47,508 bases of DNA from Formivibrio sp. (GTDB lineage: Bacteria; Pseudomonadota; Gammaproteobacteria; Burkholderiales; Chitinibacteraceae). Positions 1-8,758 of this stretch are shown piece after piece. Each line of letters opens with the position of its first letter. The stretch's first letter is position 1. A program made the position numbers and the translations under genes. The stretch is from the NCBI GenBank assembly GCA_031291275.1, contig JARLJJ010000072.1, positions 1 through 47,508 of the forward strand. The letters run 5' to 3'. The notes beneath the pieces were generated by a model. That model had not been told where the DNA came from. It ran no database searches and saw only the letters and a program-made list of their open reading frames with translations.

Positions 1-756
1 CTTGTTGCCTTGAATCTGTCCCGGGCTAAGGGGATGCAGGTTGTGCTGGTAACCGGTCGCCACCATGTCGCGACCTATCCCTATTATCATCAACTGGAGT
101 TGGATTTGCCTGCGCTCTGCTGCAATGGCACGTATGCATATGATTACCATGCACGCAGTGCGCTTTTCCCCAATCCATTGACCAAGCCGCAAGCCCATCA
201 GACACTGGAAAAAATCCGTAATCACGGTGTGCATTGCCTGATGTATGTGGACAATGCCATGACTTACGAAGTGCGGGAGCCTCACCTTGATACGCTACTG
301 GCCTGGGCCGATCCGTTGCCTACGCATGTCAGGCCGGCAATTACCCGAGTGGATCAATTTGAATCCATTATTGATGACGTATCCGTGGTCTGGAAGTTTG
401 CGATTTCGCATCCGCACCCGGAAGAATTACAAGCTTTTATTGCCGATATAGAAAGCAGTCTGGGTTTGAGTTGCGAGCGAACGGGGCATAACCGTTACGA
501 CATTGCACAGGCAGGAAACAGCAAAGGTGGGTTGCTGAAGATCTGGCTGAATACCCAACATATTGATCCCGCTGAGGTGATTGCCTTTGGGGATAATCAC
601 AACGATATCAGCATGCTGGAAATGGCTGGTTTGGGTATTGCGATGGAGAACAGTGATGACGAGGTGAAAGCCCGTGCTGATCTGGTTATTGGCGATAACA
701 ACAGCAATGCCATCGCACAGACCTTGCGACGTTATGTGTTGAAGTCAGGGTACTAA
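1..756 (+). CDS. Cof-type HAD-superfamily phosphatase, 5'-truncated by the window edge
   Basis: The reading frame is open from base 1, so the true start lies upstream. The first DxDGT motif expected at the N terminus of HAD enzymes is absent for that reason. The visible part has the TGR motif after the first beta strand, a C2-type cap domain, the conserved Lys of motif III (NSKGG, near base 523) and motif IV GDNHNDISML (near base 590), which positions the Mg2+-binding aspartates. This is the layout of the Cof/YidA subfamily, cytosolic phosphatases acting on sugar phosphates or similar small phosphoesters. The substrate cannot be inferred from sequence. An internal TTG at base 10 is in frame but cannot be the start, because it would leave a protein without its nucleophile. 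Confidence 0.85.
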   Translation, partial: LVALNLSRAKGMQVVLVTGRHHVATYPYYHQLELDLPALCCNGTYAYDYHARSALFPNPLTKPQAHQTLEKIRNHGVHCLMYVDNAMTYEVREPHLDTLLAWADPLPTHVRPAITRVDQFESIIDDVSVVWKFAISHPHPEELQAFIADIESSLGLSCERTGHNRYDIAQAGNSKGGLLKIWLNTQHIDPAEVIAFGDNHNDISMLEMAGLGIAMENSDDEVKARADLVIGDNNSNAIAQTLRRYVLKSGY

Positions 757-1042
757 TTTGGCGTCGTTATTCGGCAATAAGTAAATTTTTTCACCTTCAT
801 TTCGGTTTTTTTTGTTTGTTTACCCGGCAGGAAAAGCGTCACGATCAGTTCCCAGTTTGGCGACGAAGGCTTGGGTGAGTATCCCGTCTCGATCGGTTGT
901 TTGGCATCACGCTTGACGCGTGATCATGGCAATTGTTTACAAGCCATTTACAAATCTACTGTCTTGCGACACATCCGGTTTACACCTGCACGTTCTAATG
1001 GGTCCCATCTCATCGCTTCGCCCTGTCTGTGGGCATCCCATT
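757..1042. other. Intergenic region, no gene seen
   Basis: This 286-base gap separates the HAD phosphatase from the PepSY reductase. An open frame runs back from the reductase to 920, but the translated extension (residues such as CDTSGLHLH) looks non-coding and has no hydrophobic or family-like pattern. No convincing terminator hairpin, Fur box or strong promoter could be picked out by eye. Confidence 0.5.
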
Positions 1043-3235
1043 ATGCTGAATAAAAAAATGATCACCCCCTTGATTAAAATCCACCGTTGGCTGGCTTTGT
1101 TTCTGGCCCCGGTATTTCTGCTGATCCTTATTTCGGGTGCAATTCTGGCATTCAAGCCCATCGTGCAAAGTGGTTCGGCTGCTGCGCTGAATGTGCCGGC
1201 CTTGATCACCTCCCTGAACAAGGTCGATCCACAAGGGCAGGCCGGGATGTTGAGCGTGGCATCCGATGGCAATAGCTTTGAATTGCGGTCGCGCGGGGCA
1301 GGGCCGAACGGCACCTTTGATGTTGTTACCGCCGCACCTGTGCAGGCCTCTGGATTCAATCTTTTCGATTTTGCCTTGCGGTTGCACAAAAGTTTGCTGA
1401 TCGGTGCGGGCGGCTTGGTCGAAATGGCAACATATGTGATGGTTGGATTAGTGTTTTCTGGTTTGTTGATGGGCAGGCCAAAGCTGCGCAATACCGTAAG
1501 TGGCTGGCATGCTGGACTTGGCTGGTTGGGGTTGCCGCTGGTGGTGATCACGCCGGTAACCGGGCTTTTGATGGCATTGCATCTGGGGATGCCGAGCCTG
1601 CCGGTTTACGAATCAGCCGATCAACCGTTGCCGATTGTTCGTACTCTCGAAATTGCCAGCCAGCAAGTTGACCTGAGCCATCTGACACAAGCCCGGAGCT
1701 TCCGTCGAGGTGCCGTAATGCTCTCAACAGGTTCTGCCACACATATTGTTTCTGGTAGCGGCCAGCTTACAACCAGTACGCAAGGCCCAGGCTGGGTCCG
1801 GATGTTGCACGAAGGCACTTGGGCTGGCGCTTGGTCAGGATTGTTCAGTTTGCTTTCTGCGCTGAGCCTGATCGGTTTGCTTGCTACCGGTGTCTGGGGT
1901 TGGTGGCGCCGTCGACGGCAATCGCAAGTGCGCAGCGCACCAAGCGCTGATCCTGCCAACAGTACTCTGGTCGCATATGCCAGTCAGACCGGCACTGCTG
2001 CCAAGTTAGCCGAAGCCACTGTGCAGGCACTACGTGCTGCCGGGGAGTCCGCCATGCTGGTTTCGCTTGCTGCGCTGCGCCCAGACGAGTTGGTCGGTTT
2101 TGGTCGTACCTTGCTGATTGCCTCGACCACAGGCGAGGGCGAATTGCCCGATCCGGCCAAAGCCTTCATGCAAAAATTATCTGCGACTGGTGTGCAAGGC
2201 AGTCGTTTTAGTTTGCTGGCCCTGGGCGATAAGCGTTATAGCGAGTTTTGTGGCGGCGGTCTAAAGCTGCGAGCAGCCTTGCTCAAGCAGGGCGCGGAAG
2301 AAATCTTGCCGGTTGAAACCGTGGATGGCGATGTTGCGGCCCGTTGGCAATCATGGCTTGGAAAAGTTGGCAAACATCTGGGGGTGAAAAACCTTGCATC
2401 GCAAGTGTTGACGCTGGATCAGCCGGTACGCCTGCGGTTGGCTGTGCGAGCCAGATTGGACAATCCGCAGGAAAAGGACCTGCAACCCACGTGGCATTTA
2501 CGATTTAAACCGGTGGAGCCAAACGTGGTGTTCCGTCCGGGCGATCTATTGTTGATCAGTCCTGCCCGGGATGTGCCTGCACGTTGTTATTCGATCGGCT
2601 CATCCTCACTGGCAGGCGATGGTTTGATCGACCTGACGGTGGCGTTGCACAGCAAGACGAATGTAGAAGGCCAAATAGTCTTGGGCTTGGCGTCGAATTA
2701 TCTGTGTCAGCAGTTGGAAATGGGCGGAGAGATTACGGCCCAGTTGCGCAAGCATCCGGATTTCAATCCTCCTTCTGATCCTTGTCGCCCAATTATTCTG
2801 ATCGCTACCGGTGCAGGTATTGCGCCGTTCCCCGGTTTTCTGTCGGAACGAAAATCCGTTCCCAATGCGGGTCCTGTCTGGTTGTTTTTTGGTAATCGCA
2901 AGCCTCAAGGCGATTTCTATCATCGGGATTTTTTTGAAGCGTGCCGGGAGCAAGGTGTACTGACCTGGTTGGATACGGCGTTCTCTCGCGAGGAAAATGG
3001 CGGTGGCTATATCCAAAACCGGATTCTGGCGCAGGGGCCAGAGTTGTTGCGTTGGATGAACGAGAACAATGCACTGATTTATGTCTGTGGGCGGTCCAGT
3101 ACGCTGGGCATAGCCGTGGAATCCGCATTACTCAATGTTCTCGCTAGTCATCCTGATGTACAGAGAGAAAGTCCGGAAGAAATACTGGCGCGCTGGAAGG
3201 CTGATGGGCGACTGAAACTGGATTTGTTTGCCTGA
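1043..3235 (+). CDS. PepSY transmembrane domain fused to flavodoxin and FAD/NAD(P)H reductase domains
   Basis: This is a 730-aa inner-membrane flavoreductase. An N-terminal PepSY-associated module (about residues 1-300) has several membrane helices, the first right after the KIHRWLAL motif and the last near bases 1840-1900, followed by a basic WWRRRR stop-transfer. A flavodoxin domain starts near residue 307 (YASQTGTAAKLAEA, FMN phosphate loop). A ferredoxin-reductase/CysJ-like half follows, with the FAD motif RCYS at 514-517 and the NAD(P) motif TGAGIAP at 589-595. The arrangement suits electron transfer from NADPH through FAD and FMN to a periplasmic or membrane acceptor. Relatives reduce ferric siderophores, but the substrate here is inferred. 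The start at 1043 is chosen because family members begin just before the first helix; the frame remains open to 920. No TonB receptor or siderophore gene is nearby. Confidence 0.85.
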   Translation: MLNKKMITPLIKIHRWLALFLAPVFLLILISGAILAFKPIVQSGSAAALNVPALITSLNKVDPQGQAGMLSVASDGNSFELRSRGAGPNGTFDVVTAAPVQASGFNLFDFALRLHKSLLIGAGGLVEMATYVMVGLVFSGLLMGRPKLRNTVSGWHAGLGWLGLPLVVITPVTGLLMALHLGMPSLPVYESADQPLPIVRTLEIASQQVDLSHLTQARSFRRGAVMLSTGSATHIVSGSGQLTTSTQGPGWVRMLHEGTWAGAWSGLFSLLSALSLIGLLATGVWGWWRRRRQSQVRSAPSADPANSTLVAYASQTGTAAKLAEATVQALRAAGESAMLVSLAALRPDELVGFGRTLLIASTTGEGELPDPAKAFMQKLSATGVQGSRFSLLALGDKRYSEFCGGGLKLRAALLKQGAEEILPVETVDGDVAARWQSWLGKVGKHLGVKNLASQVLTLDQPVRLRLAVRARLDNPQEKDLQPTWHLRFKPVEPNVVFRPGDLLLISPARDVPARCYSIGSSSLAGDGLIDLTVALHSKTNVEGQIVLGLASNYLCQQLEMGGEITAQLRKHPDFNPPSDPCRPIILIATGAGIAPFPGFLSERKSVPNAGPVWLFFGNRKPQGDFYHRDFFEACREQGVLTWLDTAFSREENGGGYIQNRILAQGPELLRWMNENNALIYVCGRSSTLGIAVESALLNVLASHPDVQRESPEEILARWKADGRLKLDLFA

Positions 3236-3323
3236 AGTTTTGACGATCAACGAATGCTGTTTACAGAAATATGCATGCGGAACGGGGTGATTGAATCTGG
3301 TCATTGGCTGAGACAGTGACCGA

Positions 3324-3641
3324 TTACGTGCTGTCAGGCTTGCAGGCAGCATTTTTAAGCGGAGTTGCGTTGGATAAGACGACTTGATCGGAAGCGCAAT
3401 ACCTGCGGACAAATTCCCGTTTACGCGCTGGCGAGAGCTGCTTGATCTGATATTCGGCTTTGGATGCGCTTGATCGGTCGGGGTAGGGAATGCTGACCAG
3501 TAATCGCAGCGGCGGGTGGGCACGGGTATAACGTGCCCCTTTGCCACTGGCATGGGTCGCAAAACGCGCTTCCACATTGACGGTGATGCCGGTGTAGAGG
3601 CTGCCGTCCTGGCATTCAATCAAGTAAAGAAACCAACTCAT
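3324..3641 (-). CDS. GIY-YIG domain protein of the UPF0213/YhbQ type
   Basis: The 105-aa protein begins MSWFLYLIEC and carries the single GIY-YIG nuclease fold: the LYLIECxDGSLYTGIT strands, an Arg-containing helix (VEARFATHASGKGARYTR), and the KAEYQIKQL helix whose Glu is the expected metal ligand. Small stand-alone members of this family (about 90-110 aa) are widespread in proteobacteria and are thought to act on DNA, with poorly defined roles. The gene stands alone between the reductase and a small secreted protein. The C-terminal 20 residues after the domain are unstructured in appearance. Activity is inferred from the fold only. Confidence 0.88.
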   Translation of the reverse strand: MSWFLYLIECQDGSLYTGITVNVEARFATHASGKGARYTRAHPPLRLLVSIPYPDRSSASKAEYQIKQLSPARKREFVRRYCASDQVVLSNATPLKNAACKPDST

Positions 3642-3718
3642 GAGGATCGGCCTTGGGACCTCAAAGGTGGTTGATGATAGCAGCCGATACTAATTTTTTT
3701 GCAGCAGCAAGAAGATTA

Positions 3719-3979
3719 TTACCGCTGTCCGGGCTTGTTTTCCCCCGGAGGCGGTCCGGCAGGGCGAGTGAAACCCTTGGTTTGCATACAGGCATCCAGC
3801 GCAGCCATATCCGGGCCGCCGCGGCTATCCTTGGCGGTCGCGGCGCTGCATGCGGCCATTGCAGCTTCAAAGGCGGCATTCCCTCCCGATGGTGGTGATG
3901 ACGCATTGGTTGCAGCGAATGCTGCAGATTGGCAGGCTAGAGCAAGCAGGGCCGCCATAATTAATGATGTATTAGTCAT
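3719..3979 (-). CDS. Small secreted protein of unknown function
   Basis: This 86-aa protein has a clear Sec signal peptide: a hydrophobic LIMAALLALACQSAAFA core with likely cleavage after AFA near residue 22. The mature part is Ala/Gly/Pro-rich and contains two cysteines (AACSAA and DACMQTKGF) that could form one disulfide, then a Pro-rich tail. A strong ribosome-binding site, AAGGAG, sits 6 bases before the ATG on the minus strand, which supports a real gene despite its size. The C-x(n)-CMQxKGF pattern resembles short periplasmic PsiF-like cysteine proteins, but I do not recognise the family with confidence. Confidence 0.7.
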   Translation of the reverse strand: MTNTSLIMAALLALACQSAAFAATNASSPPSGGNAAFEAAMAACSAATAKDSRGGPDMAALDACMQTKGFTRPAGPPPGENKPGQR

Positions 3980-4156
3980 GGATTCTCCTTAATCCAGAAC
4001 TCTATTCTAAGGTTGTACCTGCGTGATTCAATGAGCTTTACCCTGTTTTACTTGGCGATATGATTGGGTTTTTCTTGATTTGGCATGACTTCACAACGCC
4101 CGGAGGTATGTTGGGTCTGCTATGCTCAGCGCTTACGTTCTTCTTGGTCCGAAATC

Positions 4157-5437
4157 ATGGTTGGCGGCCCACAACAATCCCTTATTTATCTGGTAACCCA
4201 AGATCAGCAACAGGCGGCGGAGCTCACGGCCCAAATGCGCTTGTTTGATTTTTCTGTGCATGCTTTTTCGCGGCAGAGCGCTTTGCTTGCCGCGATACAT
4301 TCTTCCGCGCCATTGGTCTTGTTGGTGGATGATAGTGGATTGGAGGATGCGGATTTTGCGCAGGTATTCCCCTTGATCGCCAAACTTTCCAAAGGGCCGC
4401 TGATCTACATTTCCACGCCACTTTCTGTCGTGCAGCAACTCCAGATGATGCGAATCGGGGTCACTGATTTTGTGGTTAAACCATTTGATGTGCAGCAACT
4501 GATTGATCGAATCGACAGCTTGTTGGCGCGCAACCAGCAAAGTCCGTTCAATGTGCTGATCGTGGATGATTCCGACGCAGTTTCCAAGTGGACCAGTAGT
4601 GTCCTGGTTGCGGCCGGAATGCAAGTCAAAGTGGTGCACAACCCGCTGGATGTTCTGATGGTACTGGAGCGATTCAAGCCGGATATCATCCTGATGGATG
4701 TCTATATGCCGCAATGCACTGGCGATGAGATGGCCCGCGTGGTTCGTCAAAGTGCGCAGTACGACAGCATTCCTATTGTCTTCCTTTCGACTGAGACCAG
4801 CCGCGGCCGGCAGTTGATGGCGCGCAGCATGGGTGGAGACGATTTCCTGGTTAAAAACATGGACGCGGAAGAATTGGTGGCGGCTGTTTCCATTACTTCC
4901 GAACGCTATCGCCGTCTGCGTCAATGCATGACCTGCGATAGCATGACTGGCCTGCTCAACCATACCAATATTACCGATCAATTAGAGCGCGTGGTCCATC
5001 GTTCCCTGCATGAAAAAGAACAACTGGTCTTTGCCATGGTTGATCTGGACAACTTCAAACAGATTAACGATAACTTTGGTCATGCCGTAGGCGATCGAGT
5101 GATCAAAAGTTTGGCGCGCCTGATGCGACAGTGCATGAAAGATCCTGATGCCGTTGGCCGCTATGGCGGAGAAGAGTTTGCCCTGATCTACAGTGATATT
5201 TCCTTTATTCGCGCCGCAAACCATTTGGACGAAATGCGTGTCCGTTTCTCTTCCCTGGACTTGCAGCATGGCCATGGCGCGTTTCAAGCCACATTCAGCG
5301 CTGGAATCGCACGCCTGGAACCGGGCATGAGTGCCAGTCAATTGATCGATGCTGCTGACGAGGCGCTGTATCGTGCCAAGCGGGCAGGACGAAATCAGGT
5401 TGGCATGGGCTTGGGACAACTGGGGCGAACTGGTTGA
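4157..5437 (+). CDS. Diguanylate cyclase with two receiver domains (REC-REC-GGDEF)
   Basis: The cytoplasmic 426-aa signalling protein probably makes cyclic di-GMP. A first receiver-like domain (about 8-125) keeps a phospho-acceptor-like Asp in LLVDDSG and a Lys in VVKPF, but its beta1 acidic pocket is reduced to VTQDQ. The second receiver (about 132-250) is complete: LIVDDSD, LMDVYMP, LSTE and FLVKN. The GGDEF domain follows, with the active-site variant GGEEF at 337-341, metal-binding DLDNF and FGHAVGD. The inhibitory I-site position reads KDPD rather than RxxD, so product inhibition may be weakened. The start at 4157 (MVGGPQQ) is chosen because upstream in-frame residues look non-coding; the ribosome site is weak. 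No partner histidine kinase lies nearby. The order resembles PleD and WspR-like regulators. Confidence 0.9.
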   Translation: MVGGPQQSLIYLVTQDQQQAAELTAQMRLFDFSVHAFSRQSALLAAIHSSAPLVLLVDDSGLEDADFAQVFPLIAKLSKGPLIYISTPLSVVQQLQMMRIGVTDFVVKPFDVQQLIDRIDSLLARNQQSPFNVLIVDDSDAVSKWTSSVLVAAGMQVKVVHNPLDVLMVLERFKPDIILMDVYMPQCTGDEMARVVRQSAQYDSIPIVFLSTETSRGRQLMARSMGGDDFLVKNMDAEELVAAVSITSERYRRLRQCMTCDSMTGLLNHTNITDQLERVVHRSLHEKEQLVFAMVDLDNFKQINDNFGHAVGDRVIKSLARLMRQCMKDPDAVGRYGGEEFALIYSDISFIRAANHLDEMRVRFSSLDLQHGHGAFQATFSAGIARLEPGMSASQLIDAADEALYRAKRAGRNQVGMGLGQLGRTG

Positions 5438-5515
5438 ATCAGTTTCCGCGCAAGCATATTGCCTGCATGATCGATAGTAGCCTACGATCAAGCAACTCCT
5501 TCTTGTTTACATACC

Positions 5516-7324
5516 ATGCCAATTCAATACCGTATTTCGCTTGTCAGTCCTGAAACCCATTGCTTTGATGTTACTTTGCAAGTGGATTCCCCCGATCCTG
5601 CCGGCCAGGTTTTCTGGCTGCCGACCTGGATTCCCGGCAGTTATCTGATCCGTGAATTTGCTCGGAATATCGTTGCTATTTCTGCCATGAGTGGCAAGCA
5701 ACCCGTCCCCTTGACCAAGCTCGACAAGCAACGCTGGCAAGCGCAAGCAGTGGCGGGGCCGCTGACGCTCAATTACCGGGTCTATGCCTGGGATCTTTCA
5801 GTGCGTGGTGCATACCTCGATACCACGCGTGGCTTTTTCAATGGCACCAGCGTTTTTCTGGCTGTTGAAGGACAGGAAGATGCGCCTTGCGAAGTCGAGA
5901 TCGTTAAACCGGCAGGCAAGGATTACAAAGATTGGGAAGTTGCAACAGCCCTGTCTTCAGACGGAGCCAAGCCATGGGGTTTTGGTCGCTATGGTGCACA
6001 AAATTACGACGAGCTGATCGATCATCCGGTTGAAATAGGCGTCTTTTCGCGCATTGGCTTCAAGGCCTGCGGCGTGCCGCATGAGCTGGTCATTGCAGGA
6101 CAGCACCATGCCGACCTAAAGCGGCTCAAGCAAGACATCAAAAAAATATGCGAAGCGCAAATCGGCTTCTTTGGCGGACCAGCTCCGTTTGCGCGCTATG
6201 TTTTTCTCACGCTGGCCGTAGGTGAAGGCTATGGCGGGCTGGAACACCGTGCTTCTACGGCGCTGATCTGCGCGCGCGACGATCTACCTTTGGCGCACGA
6301 CACGGACATGAAGCCGGGCTACCGCCAATTTCTCGGTCTGGTCAGTCATGAGTATTTTCACACCTGGAACGTGAAGCGCATCAAACCGGCGGCTTTTGCC
6401 CCGTATGCGCTGGATCGCGAAGGCTATACGCGCTTGCTGTGGGCCTTCGAAGGCATTACTTCCTATTACGACGACCTGTTCCTATTGCGAACTGGATTGA
6501 TCAGCCTGCAAGAATATCTGGATTTGCTGGCGCAGAGCATGACCAATGTACAGCGCACTCCTGGCCGACAACTGCAAACGTTGGAAGAAGCCAGTCTTGA
6601 TGCTTGGGTAAAATACTATCGCCAGGATGAAAACAGTCCGAATAGTCTGGTAAGTTACTACGTCAAAGGTGCACTGGCGGCATTGTGTCTGGATCTGACC
6701 ATACGAAAGAAGAGTAGTGGGGCGAAAAGCCTTGATGATGTCATGAAAGTCTTATGGCAGCGTTTCGGCCAGGACTTCGATACACGAGGTTGCGGTATTG
6801 CCGAGTCCGAATGGGAGGCGATTGCTCAGGAAGTGGCTGGTGTGGATTTGACGGGTTTCTTTAACCAGACACTGCGCTCCGTGGAAGAGCTGCCGTTGCC
6901 CGATCTGTTGGCCCAGTTTGGTATACAGAGTCAGTTGCGGGCGGCGACTGGCAGTGGCGACAAGGGCGGCTGGCAGAACACTGCGTCAAAGCCGACGATG
7001 ACGCTTGGTGTCCGCACCGCTACAGAAGGGAGTATGGTCAAGTTGACGCATGTTCTACAAGATGGCGCGGCACAAGTGGCAGGCCTGTCTGCCGGTGATC
7101 TGCTGGTGGCGCTCGATGACCTGCGAGTAACCCCTGCCTCTTTGGATACACTATTGGCGAATCGACCGGTCGGAAAAAAACGCACCCTGTTGGCCTTCCG
7201 TCGTGATGAGTTGCTCCGCTTTGAGGTTGAGCCGCAACTTGCTGTGGCTGATACGTGGGGATTGCAGCCAGATGACACCAATCCTGTAGTAAGTGACGCA
7301 AGGAAAGCTTGGCTTGGGGTGTGA
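5516..7324 (+). CDS. M61-family metallopeptidase with C-terminal PDZ domain
   Basis: The 602-aa protein matches the M61 (glycyl aminopeptidase-like) family in full length and order. It has an N-terminal beta domain beginning with PIQYRISL, the GYGGLEH motif, the zinc site HEYFH at 278-282 followed by TWNVKRIKP, and the downstream EGITSYYDD segment supplying the third zinc ligand (Glu). A PDZ domain occupies roughly the last 110 residues (GAAQVAGLSAGDLLVALDD). No signal peptide is visible at the assigned ATG, so a cytosolic location is likely. M61 enzymes cleave N-terminal Gly or Ala from peptides; the exact substrate here is unknown. The gene is monocistronic in appearance, with 78 bases before it and 159 after. 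Confidence 0.92.
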   Translation: MPIQYRISLVSPETHCFDVTLQVDSPDPAGQVFWLPTWIPGSYLIREFARNIVAISAMSGKQPVPLTKLDKQRWQAQAVAGPLTLNYRVYAWDLSVRGAYLDTTRGFFNGTSVFLAVEGQEDAPCEVEIVKPAGKDYKDWEVATALSSDGAKPWGFGRYGAQNYDELIDHPVEIGVFSRIGFKACGVPHELVIAGQHHADLKRLKQDIKKICEAQIGFFGGPAPFARYVFLTLAVGEGYGGLEHRASTALICARDDLPLAHDTDMKPGYRQFLGLVSHEYFHTWNVKRIKPAAFAPYALDREGYTRLLWAFEGITSYYDDLFLLRTGLISLQEYLDLLAQSMTNVQRTPGRQLQTLEEASLDAWVKYYRQDENSPNSLVSYYVKGALAALCLDLTIRKKSSGAKSLDDVMKVLWQRFGQDFDTRGCGIAESEWEAIAQEVAGVDLTGFFNQTLRSVEELPLPDLLAQFGIQSQLRAATGSGDKGGWQNTASKPTMTLGVRTATEGSMVKLTHVLQDGAAQVAGLSAGDLLVALDDLRVTPASLDTLLANRPVGKKRTLLAFRRDELLRFEVEPQLAVADTWGLQPDDTNPVVSDARKAWLGV

Positions 7325-7483
7325 ACGAATAACCTCAGGAGAATGGCGCTATCGTACCAAGGCGTTAATCCAGATTGCATTGATGGCAGCGAAAGCTGAC
7401 AATCGTGGTAGGCAGGCAATTAAGTAGCAAGCCCGTATCCAAATATATTTAAACATTGGAAAAGCCAGAAAGGGATTTCCAGA

Positions 7484-7915
7484 ATGAAAAGATTAACATT
7501 GCTCTTTCTAGCAGCGTTATTGGCGGGAGCCGCGGTGGCGGGGCAGGTGTACAAATGGAAAGATGCTGAAGGAAAAATGCATTATTCGGATACACCGCCA
7601 CCCGTTGGGGCCAAGGTTACACCGCTGACGATTCGGGCTGGTGATCAACCTGTTTCATCCATTGCTTCGCCCAAGGCCCCCCCGATCACAAGTAAAAACG
7701 CTTCCGGTGCTGATGCTTCATCCCCGGCAGCACAGGCGCAATCTGAAAAAGACCCCAAGCTTTGCCAGCAAGCCCAGGCACGTAAGACGTTTCTGCAATC
7801 GGGCCAACTCACCAAGTCTGTTAATGAAAAGGGCGAGGTGGAATTCATGAATGACCAGAAGCGTGCCTCGGAATTGGCCGATGCCCAGAAGGCTATTGAT
7901 CGTTTCTGTCCTTGA
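7484..7915 (+). CDS. DUF4124 domain-containing secreted protein
   Basis: The 143-aa protein starts with a Sec signal peptide (MKRLTLLFLAALLAG, cleavage near AVAG) followed directly by the DUF4124 signature QVYKWKDAEGKMHYSDTPPP. The rest is a low-complexity Ala/Ser/Pro linker and a charged helical C-terminal part with two cysteines (LCQQA and RFCP). DUF4124 proteins are common periplasmic proteins of beta- and gammaproteobacteria without a known biochemical role. In many betaproteobacteria a DUF4124 gene lies close to ratA-rnfH, as it does here, although this copy is convergent to rnfH. An AAGGGA ribosome site precedes the ATG. Confidence 0.85.
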   Translation: MKRLTLLFLAALLAGAAVAGQVYKWKDAEGKMHYSDTPPPVGAKVTPLTIRAGDQPVSSIASPKAPPITSKNASGADASSPAAQAQSEKDPKLCQQAQARKTFLQSGQLTKSVNEKGEVEFMNDQKRASELADAQKAIDRFCP

Positions 7916-7945
7916 TTTAACGCTTGAGCCAGTAAAGGGCGGTGG

Positions 7946-8266
7946 TTACGCTTCCAGCGGGCCGCCGCCTTTTTTCATGATTTTCCCTTCAGCCGCGCGC
8001 TGGCGACGAACTTCTTTGGGATCGGCAATCAACGGACGGTAGATTTCGACGCGATCCTTGTCGCGTAGCGGCGTATCCAGTTTGCAAGCTTTGGAGAAGA
8101 TACCAATCTTGTTGATGGCGAGATCGATTTCCGGGAATTCGCCGAGAATACCAGAACGCTGGATAGCTGCTTCGGCAGTGCTGCCGGCAGGTAATTTCAC
8201 CATGATCAGTTTTTGTCGGTCATGCGTCGCATAGGCGATTTCGACCAGGATTTGTTCTTGGGGCAT
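7946..8266 (-). CDS. rnfH: RnfH family (UPF0125/RatB-like) protein
   Basis: The 106-aa protein has a ubiquitin-like beta-grasp fold typical of RnfH. It carries VEIAYATHDRQ, the LPAGSTAEAAIQRSG segment, IGIFSKAC, LRDKDRVEIYRPL and a basic tail (DPKEVRRQRA). These are family hallmarks in a normal length of about 90-110 aa. The ATG at 8266 is preferred because GGAGAG lies just upstream on the minus strand; a TTG at 8290 overlapping the ratA stop is the alternative. Function is unresolved: the name comes from association with Rnf operons, and E. coli RatB is the toxin-antitoxin-styled partner of RatA. It follows ratA in a two-gene unit. Confidence 0.9.
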   Translation of the reverse strand: MPQEQILVEIAYATHDRQKLIMVKLPAGSTAEAAIQRSGILGEFPEIDLAINKIGIFSKACKLDTPLRDKDRVEIYRPLIADPKEVRRQRAAEGKIMKKGGGPLEA

Positions 8267-8286
8267 GCTCTCTCCAGAGACCGCTT

Positions 8287-8718
8287 TCAATTATCGTGTC
8301 GACGTTCTGCTTCGGTAATAAAGGCGTCGACGAATGTGCTGGTGATTTTGTCAAAGACAGGGCCGATCAGCATTTCCAGTGTACGGCTGGCAAATTCGTA
8401 TTCCAGTACAAACTCCACCTTGCTAGCATCTTCCATTAAGGGTGTGAAAAGCCAGTAGCCTTCCAGTCGTTTGAATGGACCCTCAACCAGTTGCATGTCC
8501 AGTCGATCCTGTCCACGCAAATCTCGAGTGCGAAAGTGCGAGCGAATGCCCAAAAAATGAATGTGCAGCGTGGCATCCAGCAACGAGTCATTGCGTTCAT
8601 GTACGTCCACACCGCCGCACCAGGGCAGAAAGCGTGGGTAATCTTCAACGCGGTCAACAAGATCGTACATCTGTTGTGCGGAGTAGGGGGCGAGCATGGA
8701 CTTGCGGATGCAATGCAT
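8287..8718 (-). CDS. ratA: RatA/COQ10-type START-domain protein
   Basis: The 143-aa protein covers the whole polyketide cyclase/COQ10-like START fold. Features include the initial MHCIRKSMLAPYSAQQMYDLV, the conserved DRVEDYPRFLPWC, the VEGPFKRLEGYW strand and the C-terminal amphipathic helix. Bacterial homologues have been linked to ubiquinone binding, which helps respiratory quinone function, and to inhibition of 70S ribosome assembly in E. coli (RatA). Which role applies here is not visible. The gene heads ratA-rnfH and is divergent from dnaB with a very short spacer. In most betaproteobacteria the divergent neighbour of ratA is smpB, so the dnaB neighbour suggests a local rearrangement. 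Confidence 0.9.
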   Translation of the reverse strand: MHCIRKSMLAPYSAQQMYDLVDRVEDYPRFLPWCGGVDVHERNDSLLDATLHIHFLGIRSHFRTRDLRGQDRLDMQLVEGPFKRLEGYWLFTPLMEDASKVEFVLEYEFASRTLEMLIGPVFDKITSTFVDAFITEAERRHDN

Positions 8719-8742
8719 GGGCGAAGCAGCGTAAAATGGCCA

Positions 8743-8758
8743 GCTCTAGTTCTAGAGC
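8743..8758. promoter_or_regulatory. Perfect 7-bp dyad between divergent ratA and dnaB
   Basis: GCTCTAG-TT-CTAGAGC is a perfect inverted repeat with a 2-base centre. It lies in the 49-base gap shared by the two genes, 9 bases before the dnaB ATG. A TAAAAT sequence 5 bases upstream (8732-8737) could be a -10 element for dnaB, which would put the dyad on the start site. It could be a protein operator or a small leader hairpin. No binding protein can be named. Confidence 0.5.

Noticed and set aside
920..1042. N-terminal extension of the PepSY reductase
   Set aside because: The 41 extra residues show no family similarity, and homologues start just before the first membrane helix.
4133..4981. 282-codon minus-strand frame
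   Set aside because: It is antisense to the double-receiver cyclase and has typical shadow composition rich in His, Arg and Ile.
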